Source: Caballeronia telluris (lineage in GTDB: Bacteria > Pseudomonadota > Gammaproteobacteria > Burkholderiales > Burkholderiaceae). Taken from it: a stretch of DNA of 64,000 nt. The position numbers and the translations under genes were made by a program. The notes under the pieces are model-generated. The model was not told where the DNA came from. It saw only the letters and a program-made list of their open reading frames with translations, and searched no databases. Shown piece by piece: positions 52,397 to 60,708 of the stretch. Position 1 is the first letter of the stretch, and each line of letters begins with the position of its first letter. Location: NCBI RefSeq assembly GCF_001544495.1, contig NZ_FCNZ02000026.1:27179-91178 (forward strand), in the 5' to 3' direction.

Positions 52397-53200
52397 TCAG
52401 ATTTCGACGATCTTGTCCCACGCGAAATGCGGATTTTCGAGCTGGCGCGTGCGCCGGTCGATATAGCCGCGCGGATTGCAGACGACGCGCGTGCCTTCGA
52501 CCGTATAGTCGAACGCCGTGTGCGTGTGCCCGTGAATCCACAACGCGACAGGCGCGCGCAGGAGCGAGGGCAGGTCATTGACGAAGCCCGCCGACACCAC
52601 GTCCTCCGCGTATTTCTCCGCGAGGCTTTGCCGCAACGGCGCATGATGCGTGACGACGATCGTCCGGCCGTCGAACGGCTTGGCGAGCTCGCTTTCGAGC
52701 CAGGCGCGCGCGTGTTCGTGCAGCGCGAGCGAATCGCTCGTCGCGAACGAACGCGGTTCGCCGTCGGGCTCGGGCCACGCGATCTGGATCACGCCGCGAT
52801 AGTCGAGCATCACGCGCGCGCAGGCGTCCTGCGCTTTTTCGAGCTGGGACGCGCCCGAGCCGAACAGCGCGAAGTCGGTCCAGAGCGTCGTGCCGAGCAC
52901 GCGCCATTTGCCGTAGCGGTCGACGAGCGTCGCGTTGTTCAGGTAGTGCACGTTGTCCACGCTTTGCGCGGCGTCCTGCATCGCGACTTCGAGCGCGCCG
53001 AACTCGCCGTCGTAGTACTCGTGATTGCCCGGCACATAGACGATGGGCACGCGCGAATCGAAATTCTCCGCCGCCCAGCGCACGCCTTCCGCGTGATTGT
53101 GGATGTCGCCGGCGAGCACGACGAGATCCGCCTCGGCATACGGAATCGCGACGGGTTCGTCGGCTTCGAGATGCAAATCGGACAAAACGCGAATCTTCAC
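52397..53200 (-). CDS. Metallophosphoesterase
   Basis: A 267-residue calcineurin-like phosphoesterase. Dinuclear-metal motifs are visible: LSDLHLEAD, AGDIHNHAEG, GNHEYYDGEF, THHAPL and HGHTHTAFD. Substrate unknown. A GTG start fits with GAGGAG nine bases upstream. The FAD-linked oxidase gene ends 23 bases upstream on the same strand. Confidence 0.9.
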   Translation of the reverse strand: MKIRVLSDLHLEADEPVAIPYAEADLVVLAGDIHNHAEGVRWAAENFDSRVPIVYVPGNHEYYDGEFGALEVAMQDAAQSVDNVHYLNNATLVDRYGKWRVLGTTLWTDFALFGSGASQLEKAQDACARVMLDYRGVIQIAWPEPDGEPRSFATSDSLALHEHARAWLESELAKPFDGRTIVVTHHAPLRQSLAEKYAEDVVSAGFVNDLPSLLRAPVALWIHGHTHTAFDYTVEGTRVVCNPRGYIDRRTRQLENPHFAWDKIVEI

Positions 53201-53223
53201 GACGGCTTCTCCTCGATGCGAAA

Positions 53224-54684
53224 TCAGTCGCGGGCCGGTACGACCTTGCCCGGATTCATCAGGTTCTCCGGATCGAGCGCGGCCTTGATCGTCTGCATCA
53301 GGCGCACTTCGACGGGCGACTTGTAGCGCATCGCCTCGTTCACCTTGAGTTGCCCGAGGCCATGTTCCGCGCTGATGCTGCCGCGGTGCGCGTGCACCTG
53401 CTCGTAGACGAGCGCATTGATGCGCTTCTGATACCCGGCGAGAAACGCCTGCGGATCGACGCCTTCGGGCGCCTGCACGTTGTAGTGCAGATTGCCGTCG
53501 CCAAGATGGCCGAACGTGACCATGCGCGCGCCCGGCGCAGCCTGGGCGATCAGCGCATCGGTTTCCTCGATGAAGCGGCCGATGCTCGAAATCGGCACCG
53601 AAATGTCCTGCTTGATGTTGAGGCCTTCCTCGGCCTGCGCGAGCGGGATGTGTTCGCGCAGGTCCCAGAACGCCCGCGATTGCGCGAGATTCTCCGCGAC
53701 GACCGCATCCTCCACGATGCCCGCCTCGATCGCTTCTTCCATCAAACGTTCGAAGAGGGTGCGCGCGTGCGCTTCGCTTTCGCTGTCGGAGAGTTCGAGC
53801 AGGACGGTCTGCGCGTGCGGCTCGGCGAACGGATAGCGCATCTGCCCGAAATGCCGGCCGACGAGCCGCAGCGAGAAGTCCGACATCAGCTCGAAGCCGG
53901 TCAAAAGCGCGCCCGCGTGACGCTGCGCCATCGCGAGGAAGTCGAGCGCGGCGTGCGGCGAAGCGAGCCCGGCAAGCGCCGTCACTTGCGCGACGGGCGC
54001 CGGATGCAGCTTCATTACCGCCGCGGTGATGATGCCGAGCGTGCCTTCCGCGCCGATGTAGAGATCGCGCAGGTCGTAGCCGGTGTTGTCCTTGCGCAGC
54101 GCGCGCAGGCCGTCCCAGATCTCGCCATGCGGCGTCACGACTTCGAGGCCGAGACACAGTTCGCGCGTATTGCCGTAGCGCAGGACGCCCGTGCCGCCCG
54201 CGTTGGTCGAGAGATTCCCGCCGATCGTGCAGCTGCCTTCCGCCGCGAGGGAAAGCGCGAAGAGGCGCTGTTCGGCCGCGGCGCGCGCCTGGATCTCGGC
54301 GAGCACGACGCCCGCCTCGACCGTGATCGTGTTGTTGTGCGGATCGACGCCGCGGATGCGGTTCAGGCGCTTGAGGCTCACGACCGCCTGCAGGCCGCTC
54401 GCATCGGGCGTCGCGCCGCCCGCGAGGCCCGTGTTGCCGCCCTGCGGCACGGTCGCGACGCGGTATTCGCGCGCGAGCCGCACGACGGCGGCGACCTGCT
54501 CCGTATTGGCGGGCAGCAGCACGGCGCATGCTTCGCCCGTGTAGCGGCCGCGCCAGTCGGTGAGGAAGGGGGCGGTATCGTGCGGGTCGGTCAGCACGTG
54601 GGCGGCGCCGAGCACCTCGGCGCAGGCGGCGACGAACGCGGAACGGGAAGGGCGGGCGGTAGCAGTGTGGGCGGAAGCGTTCAT
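53224..54684 (-). CDS. FAD-linked oxidase (D-lactate/2-hydroxy acid dehydrogenase-like)
   Basis: A 486-residue FAD-binding protein of the VAO/GlcD family. The N-terminal FAD domain has VPQGGNTGLAGGA (about residues 78-90) and EGSCTIGGNLSTNAGGTGVLRYGNTR; the C-terminal cap carries FGHLGDGNLHYNVQ with metal-binding histidine and ISAEHGLGQLK. This group includes D-lactate and D-2-hydroxyglutarate dehydrogenases; the exact acid cannot be told. Start is an ATG at 54684. Confidence 0.88.
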   Translation of the reverse strand: MNASAHTATARPSRSAFVAACAEVLGAAHVLTDPHDTAPFLTDWRGRYTGEACAVLLPANTEQVAAVVRLAREYRVATVPQGGNTGLAGGATPDASGLQAVVSLKRLNRIRGVDPHNNTITVEAGVVLAEIQARAAAEQRLFALSLAAEGSCTIGGNLSTNAGGTGVLRYGNTRELCLGLEVVTPHGEIWDGLRALRKDNTGYDLRDLYIGAEGTLGIITAAVMKLHPAPVAQVTALAGLASPHAALDFLAMAQRHAGALLTGFELMSDFSLRLVGRHFGQMRYPFAEPHAQTVLLELSDSESEAHARTLFERLMEEAIEAGIVEDAVVAENLAQSRAFWDLREHIPLAQAEEGLNIKQDISVPISSIGRFIEETDALIAQAAPGARMVTFGHLGDGNLHYNVQAPEGVDPQAFLAGYQKRINALVYEQVHAHRGSISAEHGLGQLKVNEAMRYKSPVEVRLMQTIKAALDPENLMNPGKVVPARD

Positions 54685-54786
54685 GACCTTGGAAATCGAA
54701 AAGCGTAGTCGACAGTATCGCGCAGGATGCACCAGGGCGATGCCTGGCCGGATGGCGTAGTCCCGGCATGGCGGGGGCAAGTCGTG

Positions 54787-55191
54787 CTACAAAGCGTCCT
54801 TGCCGAGACGTTTTGCGGCGCGGGCCGCACGCTTGTAAGGCGCGACGTAGCCGAGCGCGCAGCCGAAAAAGACGAGCGCGAGCAGCGCTTCGATCCAGCC
54901 GAGCCGCGCGGACAGTCCGCCGTCCGTCATGCCGCGCACGATGCCCTCCGCGAGATAGAGCAGCACCAGCATCGACGCCCATTGCAGCGTGTAGACGTCG
55001 CGCCGCCAGGTGCCGGGAAGCGCGAAGACGAGCGGCAGCGCCTTCAGCGCGAGCGCCGAGCCGCCGGGACGCAGCGGCGCGAGCCACAGTTCCCACGCGA
55101 GCGAGAGCGCGATGAGCGCGATGAGGCTTGCGAACGCGCCCGTCGCGAAGACGGGACGCGCGCTCGCCGGACGGGCAGCGGGCTGGCTCAT
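54787..55191 (-). CDS. DUF2069 membrane protein
   Basis: A 134-residue inner membrane protein with about four helices; the segment WRRDVYTLQWASMLVLLYLAEGIVRG and LARLGWIEALLALVFF fits DUF2069. Function unknown. It follows wrbA by 22 bases, so they probably share an mRNA. Confidence 0.85.
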   Translation of the reverse strand: MSQPAARPASARPVFATGAFASLIALIALSLAWELWLAPLRPGGSALALKALPLVFALPGTWRRDVYTLQWASMLVLLYLAEGIVRGMTDGGLSARLGWIEALLALVFFGCALGYVAPYKRAARAAKRLGKDAL

Positions 55192-55213
55192 GAGCGCTCT
55201 ACGCGCGACGCGT

Positions 55214-55822
55214 TCATGCGGCGGCCGCTCCGCGCACGAGATTGAGCGCCGTGCGCGCGAGCCGCGCGCCGAGCGCGACGGCGAGCGCCTTCTCGTCGGC
55301 GGAAATCGCGCCGTCGGCGTTGGAGCGCGCGTGATGCGAGGCGCCGTATGGCGTGCCGCCGCCTTGTGTCGTCGTGAGGCGCGATTCGGTGTACGGAATG
55401 CCGACGATCATCATTCCGTGGTGCAGCAGCGGCAGCATCATCGAGAGCAACGTGCTTTCCTGGCCGCCGTGCAGGCTTCCCGTCGACGTGAAGACGCTCG
55501 CGGGTTTGCCCGCCAGCGCGCCGGAAAGCCATTGCGGCGTGGTGCCGTCGAGAAAGTATTTGAGCGATGCCGCCATGTTGCCGAAGCGCGTCGGCGACCC
55601 GAGCGCGACGCCCGCGCATTCTTCGAGGTCGCGCAGCTCGGCGTACGGCGGGCCGTCGGCGGGAATATCGGGCGCGGTCGATTCGCAGACGCTCGACACC
55701 GGCGGCACCGTGCGCACGCGCGCCTGCATGCCGGGGACGCTGTCGATGCCCTGCGCGATGGCGAGCGCCAGTTCGCGCGTCGCACCGTGCCGGCTGTAAT
55801 AAAGCACAAGGATGTCGTTCAT
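55214..55822 (-). CDS. wrbA: NAD(P)H:quinone oxidoreductase WrbA
   Basis: Two-electron quinone reductase, flavodoxin-like with FMN. The 202-residue protein has VLYYSRHGATRELA (FMN phosphate loop), GSPTRFGNMAASLKYFLDGT, STGSLHGGQESTLLSMMLPLLHHGMM and YGASHHARSNAD, all WrbA signatures. Confidence 0.95.
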   Translation of the reverse strand: MNDILVLYYSRHGATRELALAIAQGIDSVPGMQARVRTVPPVSSVCESTAPDIPADGPPYAELRDLEECAGVALGSPTRFGNMAASLKYFLDGTTPQWLSGALAGKPASVFTSTGSLHGGQESTLLSMMLPLLHHGMMIVGIPYTESRLTTTQGGGTPYGASHHARSNADGAISADEKALAVALGARLARTALNLVRGAAAA

Positions 55823-55988
55823 AAGGCTTTTTTTAGTGAACGGGTATTATAGAGACGGGTTCACGATCGTGGTTTCCGGCGCGATTCTGCTGGTTTTCCG
55901 CGCTTTTGCGACCCGTGACGGCGCTGTGGTGCATAGGGCCGCAGTAAGCGCTGAAACGCCAGCTCGGCTCGCCAGAGGAGAAGGATTT

Positions 55989-57296
55989 TTGCAGAAGCTT
56001 TCCATCGATCTCGCCAGTGTCAAGCGGCTCGCGGGCTTCGTCGCCAGGCGCACCGGCGAGGACCGCGTGGCGCAGGTAGCCGGCAGTCTCACGTTCACGA
56101 GCGTGCTGTCGATCGTGCCGCTCGCGACCGTCGCGTTCGCGCTGTTCACGGCGTTTCCCATCTTCGGCTCGTTCCAGGAGTCGCTGCAGGATTTTCTGGC
56201 GGTGCATTTGATGCCGAACCAGATCAACACGCAAATCTTCAAATACCTGAACCAGTTCGCGTCGAAGGCGAAGGGGCTGACGACGGTCGGCATGACCATC
56301 CTGTTCGTCACCTCGGTCATGACGATGATGACCGTCGAGTCCGCGTTCAACGTGATCTGGCGCGTGCGCAAGGCGCGGCCGCTCGCGCAGCGCGTGCTGG
56401 TCTACTGGGCGATCATCACGCTCGGACCGATCATGTTCGGCTGCAGTCTCTCGATCTCGTCCTATCTCTTCGCGCAATCGGTGGCGTTCGCGGGCTCGCA
56501 TCACCTGATGCCACCGATCGTCGAATGGGCGCTGACGGGTGTCTCGCTGCCCGTGACCGTGCTCGCGTTCACGATGCTCTACGTCTACATGCCGAACTGC
56601 AAGGTCGAATGGCGCGACGCCGTGATCGGCGGGCTGATCGCGGCGGTCGCCTTCGAACTCGGCAAGCGCGGATTCGGCTACTACGTGCGGCGCATTCCGA
56701 CCTATACGGCCGTCTACGGCGCGTTCGCGGCGCTGCCGGTGTTCCTGCTGTGGGTCTATCTCTGCTGGATGATCGCGCTGATCGGCGCGATGGTGACGTC
56801 CGCGCTGCCGGCGATCCGCATCGGCCAGTTTCACCGGCGCGAGTTTCCGGGCAGCGATCTGCTCGATTCGCTCGAATTGCTGGCGCGGCTCGTCGAGGCG
56901 CGCGAAGGGGGCAAACCCGGCCAGACGGCGCTGGAACTCGCGCGGATGCTGCGTTGCGATATGGACACGTCCACGCGTCTGCTCAACACGGTGGAGGCGC
57001 AGGGCTGGGTCGGTCGGCTCGAAGACACGCGCATGCCGCGCTACGTGCTGATCGCCAATCCGAACCAGATCACCGTGACGATGCTGTTCGACCTGTTCGT
57101 GATCGACCGCGAGGAACTCGAGTACCAGTTGCGGCTCGACGCCACGCAGGTGGACTGCGCGGCGCTGACGGGGGCGCTCGAGAACGAGAAGCTCGACGTC
57201 ACGCTCGGCTCGCTGATCGCCGCGCGCTCGTCGGCGCTCACCGATGAGCGGCTGCACGGCGCCGCCCGCGCGGCGATGCCGCACCAGCACGCGTGA
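55989..57296 (+). CDS. YihY/UPF0761 family inner membrane protein
   Basis: A 435-residue membrane protein with six helices and a C-terminal cytoplasmic domain of winged-helix type (residues 300-400). Core motifs: VAGSLTFTSVLSIVPLATVAFALF, VESAFNVIWRVRKARPLAQRVLVYWAIITLGP and YVRRIPTYTAVYGAFAALPVFLLWVYLCW. Formerly confused with RNase BN. TTG start at 55989 follows AGGAG; the upstream extension overlaps the divergent wrbA control region and looks unlikely. Confidence 0.88.
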   Translation: MQKLSIDLASVKRLAGFVARRTGEDRVAQVAGSLTFTSVLSIVPLATVAFALFTAFPIFGSFQESLQDFLAVHLMPNQINTQIFKYLNQFASKAKGLTTVGMTILFVTSVMTMMTVESAFNVIWRVRKARPLAQRVLVYWAIITLGPIMFGCSLSISSYLFAQSVAFAGSHHLMPPIVEWALTGVSLPVTVLAFTMLYVYMPNCKVEWRDAVIGGLIAAVAFELGKRGFGYYVRRIPTYTAVYGAFAALPVFLLWVYLCWMIALIGAMVTSALPAIRIGQFHRREFPGSDLLDSLELLARLVEAREGGKPGQTALELARMLRCDMDTSTRLLNTVEAQGWVGRLEDTRMPRYVLIANPNQITVTMLFDLFVIDREELEYQLRLDATQVDCAALTGALENEKLDVTLGSLIAARSSALTDERLHGAARAAMPHQHA

Positions 57297-57326
57297 GCGT
57301 CCTCAATCGTCATTGCGCGCGGCGCT

Positions 57327-57647
57327 TCAAAGCGAGATTTTTCCCGTGCAGATGTCCTTGAACATCACCCAGTCGCCCATCAGGCTGTAGAGCGGGTGAA
57401 GAAAAGTGGCCGGGCGGTTCTTTTCGAAGAAGAAATGGCCGATCCACGCAAAACCGTAGCCGCAGACGACCGCCGCCGGCAGCCAGAGCCAGTCGCCGGT
57501 TGCGACCGCCATCGCGATGCAGCCGATCACGCCGAGCGAGCCGATGAAGTGAAGTCTGCGCGACACGAGATTGCGATGCTCTTCCAGATAATACGGATAG
57601 AACTCGGCGAAATTCGCAAAGTGGTCGCTGTGTGCCGTATGCGCCAT
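57327..57647 (-). CDS. Mpo1-like (DUF962) membrane protein
   Basis: A 106-residue DUF962/YGL010w-Mpo1-like protein: FYPYYLEEHRNLVSRRLHFIGSL near the N-terminus, three helices, and HFFFEKNRPATFLHPLYSLMGDW. The yeast member is a dioxygenase in alpha-oxidation of fatty acids; the histidines are conserved, the activity inferred. ATG 57647 follows GGAGG. Confidence 0.88.
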   Translation of the reverse strand: MAHTAHSDHFANFAEFYPYYLEEHRNLVSRRLHFIGSLGVIGCIAMAVATGDWLWLPAAVVCGYGFAWIGHFFFEKNRPATFLHPLYSLMGDWVMFKDICTGKISL

Positions 57648-57767
57648 GGCTGCCTCCATTGGATCGACGCACGGGACTCGGCCGTGCCTTGACAGCCCAT
57701 TGTGCGGCGAAAAGCGCGCGCCGTGCAACCTGGCTGTTCGGCCGATGGGGCGGCGCTTTCGCGGCGC

Positions 57768-58601
57768 TTATGCTGGCGTGGTCGCTGGCTTGATCGCGAA
57801 GTCAAAGAGGGCGTCGAGCGTTGCGTCGGGTTGCTCGCTCATCAGCGCGTGGCCGGCGTCGAGCGTGAGCGTTTCGACGGCCACGCCCGCCTGCGACATC
57901 GCTTTCACGAGTGCGCTCGCCGCTTTCGGCGGCGTCATCACGTCGCGCCGTCCAGAGAGCACGAGCACCGGGCAACGCACCGCTGCCGCGCGTTCGAGGC
58001 CGTCGGCGTAGGCGTTGCAGGCGCTGAAGTCAGTGTAAAAGAGCTGGCCTTCGCCGCGCGCGGAGACGCGCTCCATCAGGCGCTGATTCACGCCATGCAG
58101 CCAGAAGCCGGGCGCGGGACTCGACGGCTTGGCGGCGATCGTCGAATGCGACCACTGGTTGACCATGTCGATGGCCTGCGGCTCGTGTTCGCGGGCGGCG
58201 TCGAGCAAGGCGTCGGAGACGGTCATCGGCACGGCGGTGGCGATGAGTGCGAGCTTCGCGACGCGCGTCGGGTGCCGGGCGGCGGCATCGAGCGCGATCA
58301 GCGAGCCCATGCTGTGGCCGATCAGCACGGCTTTTTCGACCTTCGCCGCGTCGAGCACGTCGATCAGCCAGTCGGCGAGCGACGCGACGCCGGCCAGTGC
58401 CGGTCCGGCGCTGCGGCCATGTCCGGGCAGGTCGAGCGCGAGCACGCCGAAGCCGTGATGCGCAAAGTAGCGCGTCTGTAGCGCCCACACGCTGTGGTCG
58501 TGTTCCGCGCCGTGGATGAAGACGGCCGCCGGGCGGCTCGCATCGAATGTCTTGCCGCCGGTGTAGGCATAGGCCGGCCGGCCTTTGACGTCGAAATTCA
58601 T
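57768..58601 (-). CDS. Alpha/beta hydrolase
   Basis: A 277-residue alpha/beta-hydrolase: oxyanion HGAEHDHSVW, nucleophile S97 in GHSMGS, acid in LSGRRDVMTPP and His in DAGHALMSEQP. Substrate unknown. Its ATG overlaps the MetY stop (ATGA), so the two enzymes are made together. Confidence 0.9.
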   Translation of the reverse strand: MNFDVKGRPAYAYTGGKTFDASRPAAVFIHGAEHDHSVWALQTRYFAHHGFGVLALDLPGHGRSAGPALAGVASLADWLIDVLDAAKVEKAVLIGHSMGSLIALDAAARHPTRVAKLALIATAVPMTVSDALLDAAREHEPQAIDMVNQWSHSTIAAKPSSPAPGFWLHGVNQRLMERVSARGEGQLFYTDFSACNAYADGLERAAAVRCPVLVLSGRRDVMTPPKAASALVKAMSQAGVAVETLTLDAGHALMSEQPDATLDALFDFAIKPATTPA

Positions 58602-59917
58602 GCGCGGCTCCCGGGCGCCGGCGCCGTCGAACTCGCCTTCTGCGATGCCTTCAGGCCGCGTTTCAGGTCGTCGATCAGGTCGTCGGGATCTTCCAGGCCG
58701 ATCGACAGGCGAATGCGCCCTGGCCCGATGCCCGCTGCGGCGAGCGCGGCGGCGTCCATGCGGAAATGCGTCGTCGATGCGGGATGGATGACGAGCGAGC
58801 GCGCATCGCCGACGTTCGCCAAGTGCGAAAAAAGCGTGAGCGACTCGATGAAACGCCGCGCAGCCGCCACGTCGCCGCGCAGGTCGAAACTGAACACGGC
58901 GCCCGCGCCGCGCGGCAAAAGTCGCTGCGCGAGCGCGTAGTCGCGGTGCGTCGGCAGTTCGGGATACGCGACGCCTTCCACGGCCGGATGCGCGAGCAGA
59001 AACTCGACCACGCGGCGCGTATTCGCGACGTGCCGGTCCATTCGCAGCGGCAGCGTTTCGATGCCTTGCAGCAGTTGCCACGCCGCCTGCGGATGCAGGC
59101 AGGCACCGAAGTCGCGCAAGCCCTCGCGGCGCGCGCGCAGCAGGAACGGCGCGACCGTGCTTTCCTCGGCGAACACCATGCCGTGAAAGCCGTCGTAGGG
59201 CTCGGTGAATTCGGGGAAGCGGTCGGTGGCGGTGAAGTCGAACGTGCCGCCGTCGACCAGCACGCCGCCGATCGTCGTGCCGTGGCCGCCGAGGAACTTG
59301 GTCGCCGAATGGTAGACGAGGTCCGCGCCGTGCTCGAAGGGGCGCAGCAGGTAGGGCGTCGTGAAGGTCGAATCGACCAGGAACGGCACCTGGTTCGCGT
59401 GCGCGATTTCCGCGACGCCCGCGATGTCGAGCACGTCGAGCCCGGGATTGCCGAGCGTCTCGCCGAAGAAAAGGCGCGTGTTCCGGCGCGCGGCGGCGCG
59501 CCACGCGTCGAGATCGTGCGGCGGCACGAAGGTGGTCTCGATGCCGAAGCGCGCGAGCGTGTAGTGCAGCAGGTTGTGCGAACCGCCGTAGAGCGCGCTC
59601 GATGCCACGATGTGGGAGCCGGCGCCCATCAAGGTCGCGATCGCCAGATGGAGCGCCGCCTGGCCGCTCGCCGTGCCGATCGCCCCGGCGCCGCCTTCGA
59701 GCGCGGCGACGCGCTCCTCGAACACCGCGACCGTCGGGTTCGAGATGCGCGAGTACACGTGCCCCGAGCGCTCCATGTTGAAAAGCGCGGCGGCGTGGTC
59801 GGTGTCGCGGAAGGAGAAGGACGTCGTCTGGTAGATCGGCGTGGCGCGCGCACCGGTCGCCGGGTCGGGCGCGGCGCCCGCGTGCAGCACGAGCGTGTCG
59901 AAGCGGTTGGCGGGCAT
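58598..59917 (-). CDS. metY: O-acetylhomoserine/O-succinylhomoserine sulfhydrylase (MetY-type)
   Basis: PLP enzyme of the Cys/Met family that makes homocysteine from an activated homoserine and sulfide. The 439-residue protein has PLP K207 in SATKFLGGHG and the motif YSRISNPTVAVFEERVAALEGG. The C-terminal DDLIDDLKRGL is typical. ATG 59917 gives normal length; 16 upstream residues lack support. O-acetyl versus O-succinyl donor is not decided. Confidence 0.88.
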   Translation of the reverse strand: MPANRFDTLVLHAGAAPDPATGARATPIYQTTSFSFRDTDHAAALFNMERSGHVYSRISNPTVAVFEERVAALEGGAGAIGTASGQAALHLAIATLMGAGSHIVASSALYGGSHNLLHYTLARFGIETTFVPPHDLDAWRAAARRNTRLFFGETLGNPGLDVLDIAGVAEIAHANQVPFLVDSTFTTPYLLRPFEHGADLVYHSATKFLGGHGTTIGGVLVDGGTFDFTATDRFPEFTEPYDGFHGMVFAEESTVAPFLLRARREGLRDFGACLHPQAAWQLLQGIETLPLRMDRHVANTRRVVEFLLAHPAVEGVAYPELPTHRDYALAQRLLPRGAGAVFSFDLRGDVAAARRFIESLTLFSHLANVGDARSLVIHPASTTHFRMDAAALAAAGIGPGRIRLSIGLEDPDDLIDDLKRGLKASQKASSTAPAPGSRA

Positions 59918-60127
59918 CGCGAGCGGCCGCACGCTACCCGCGTGTGGCGAAAATCCAGGGGGCAATCATCGTAACATCGGGCCCGCTTCGGCGGACCTAG
60001 GGCGCGAACCTAGTCCGTTCGCACGAAAACCTTATACGTCAAGCCAGCCGGGCCGTCCGCGCTTTCCTTTTCACAGCCTTTCCGATAGCATCGACTCACG
60101 ATCAGGCATTTCGCAAGGAGACCAATC

Positions 60128-60580
60128 ATGCGAGTCAGCGACATTCTGAAGGTCAAGGGCAATGTGCTCTTCACGGTGACGCCCGAGACACCGCTGCACG
60201 ACGCAATCAACACGATGGCGTCGCACGACATCGGCTCGCTCGTCGTCATGGAGTACGGCGATCTCGTCGGCATGCTGACGTTCCGCGAAATCATCCTGAC
60301 GCTGAAGGAAAACGGCGGCAGCGTCGGCACGACCACCATCCGGAAGGTCATGGACGATCATCCGCTCACCTGCACGCCGGAAACGGACGTCAACGAGGTG
60401 CGCCGCATGATGCTCGAACATCACGTGCGCTACCTGCCCGTGATGGAAAACCGCGCGCTGATGGGCGTGATCTCGTTCTACGACGTGGCGCGCGCAGTCG
60501 TCGAGGAGCAGGGTTTCGAGAATCGCATGCTCAAGGCTTATATCCGCGACTGGCCCGAGCAGCAGGAAGAGGCGCGCTGA
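60128..60580 (+). CDS. CBS domain protein
   Basis: A 150-residue protein made of two CBS domains (about residues 8-65 and 75-130), typical of adenine-nucleotide-sensing modules. ATG start with AAGGAG about ten bases upstream. It is a single gene with its own terminator. No fused catalytic domain is present. Confidence 0.92.
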   Translation: MRVSDILKVKGNVLFTVTPETPLHDAINTMASHDIGSLVVMEYGDLVGMLTFREIILTLKENGGSVGTTTIRKVMDDHPLTCTPETDVNEVRRMMLEHHVRYLPVMENRALMGVISFYDVARAVVEEQGFENRMLKAYIRDWPEQQEEAR

Positions 60581-60626
60581 GCGGCTGGCGTACTGCTCGC
60601 GCCGCACGCACTGCCTATCCGCGAAG

Positions 60627-60654
60627 AGCGCGCCCCGGCCGGCGCGCTTTTTTT
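60627..60654 (+). terminator. Terminator after CBS gene
   Basis: AGCGCGCC / GGCGCGCT form a perfect 8-base stem with a six-base loop, followed by seven T. Confidence 0.88.
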
Positions 60655-60708
60655 CGCCTGATGAATTCCACGTTTTTCCTTCCTTCAAGCGCTCCATTCC
60701 CATGAGCC

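Noticed and set aside
59918..60127. Possible SAM-type riboswitch upstream of metY
   Set aside because: No conserved aptamer core or terminator-like switch was seen in the 210-base gap.
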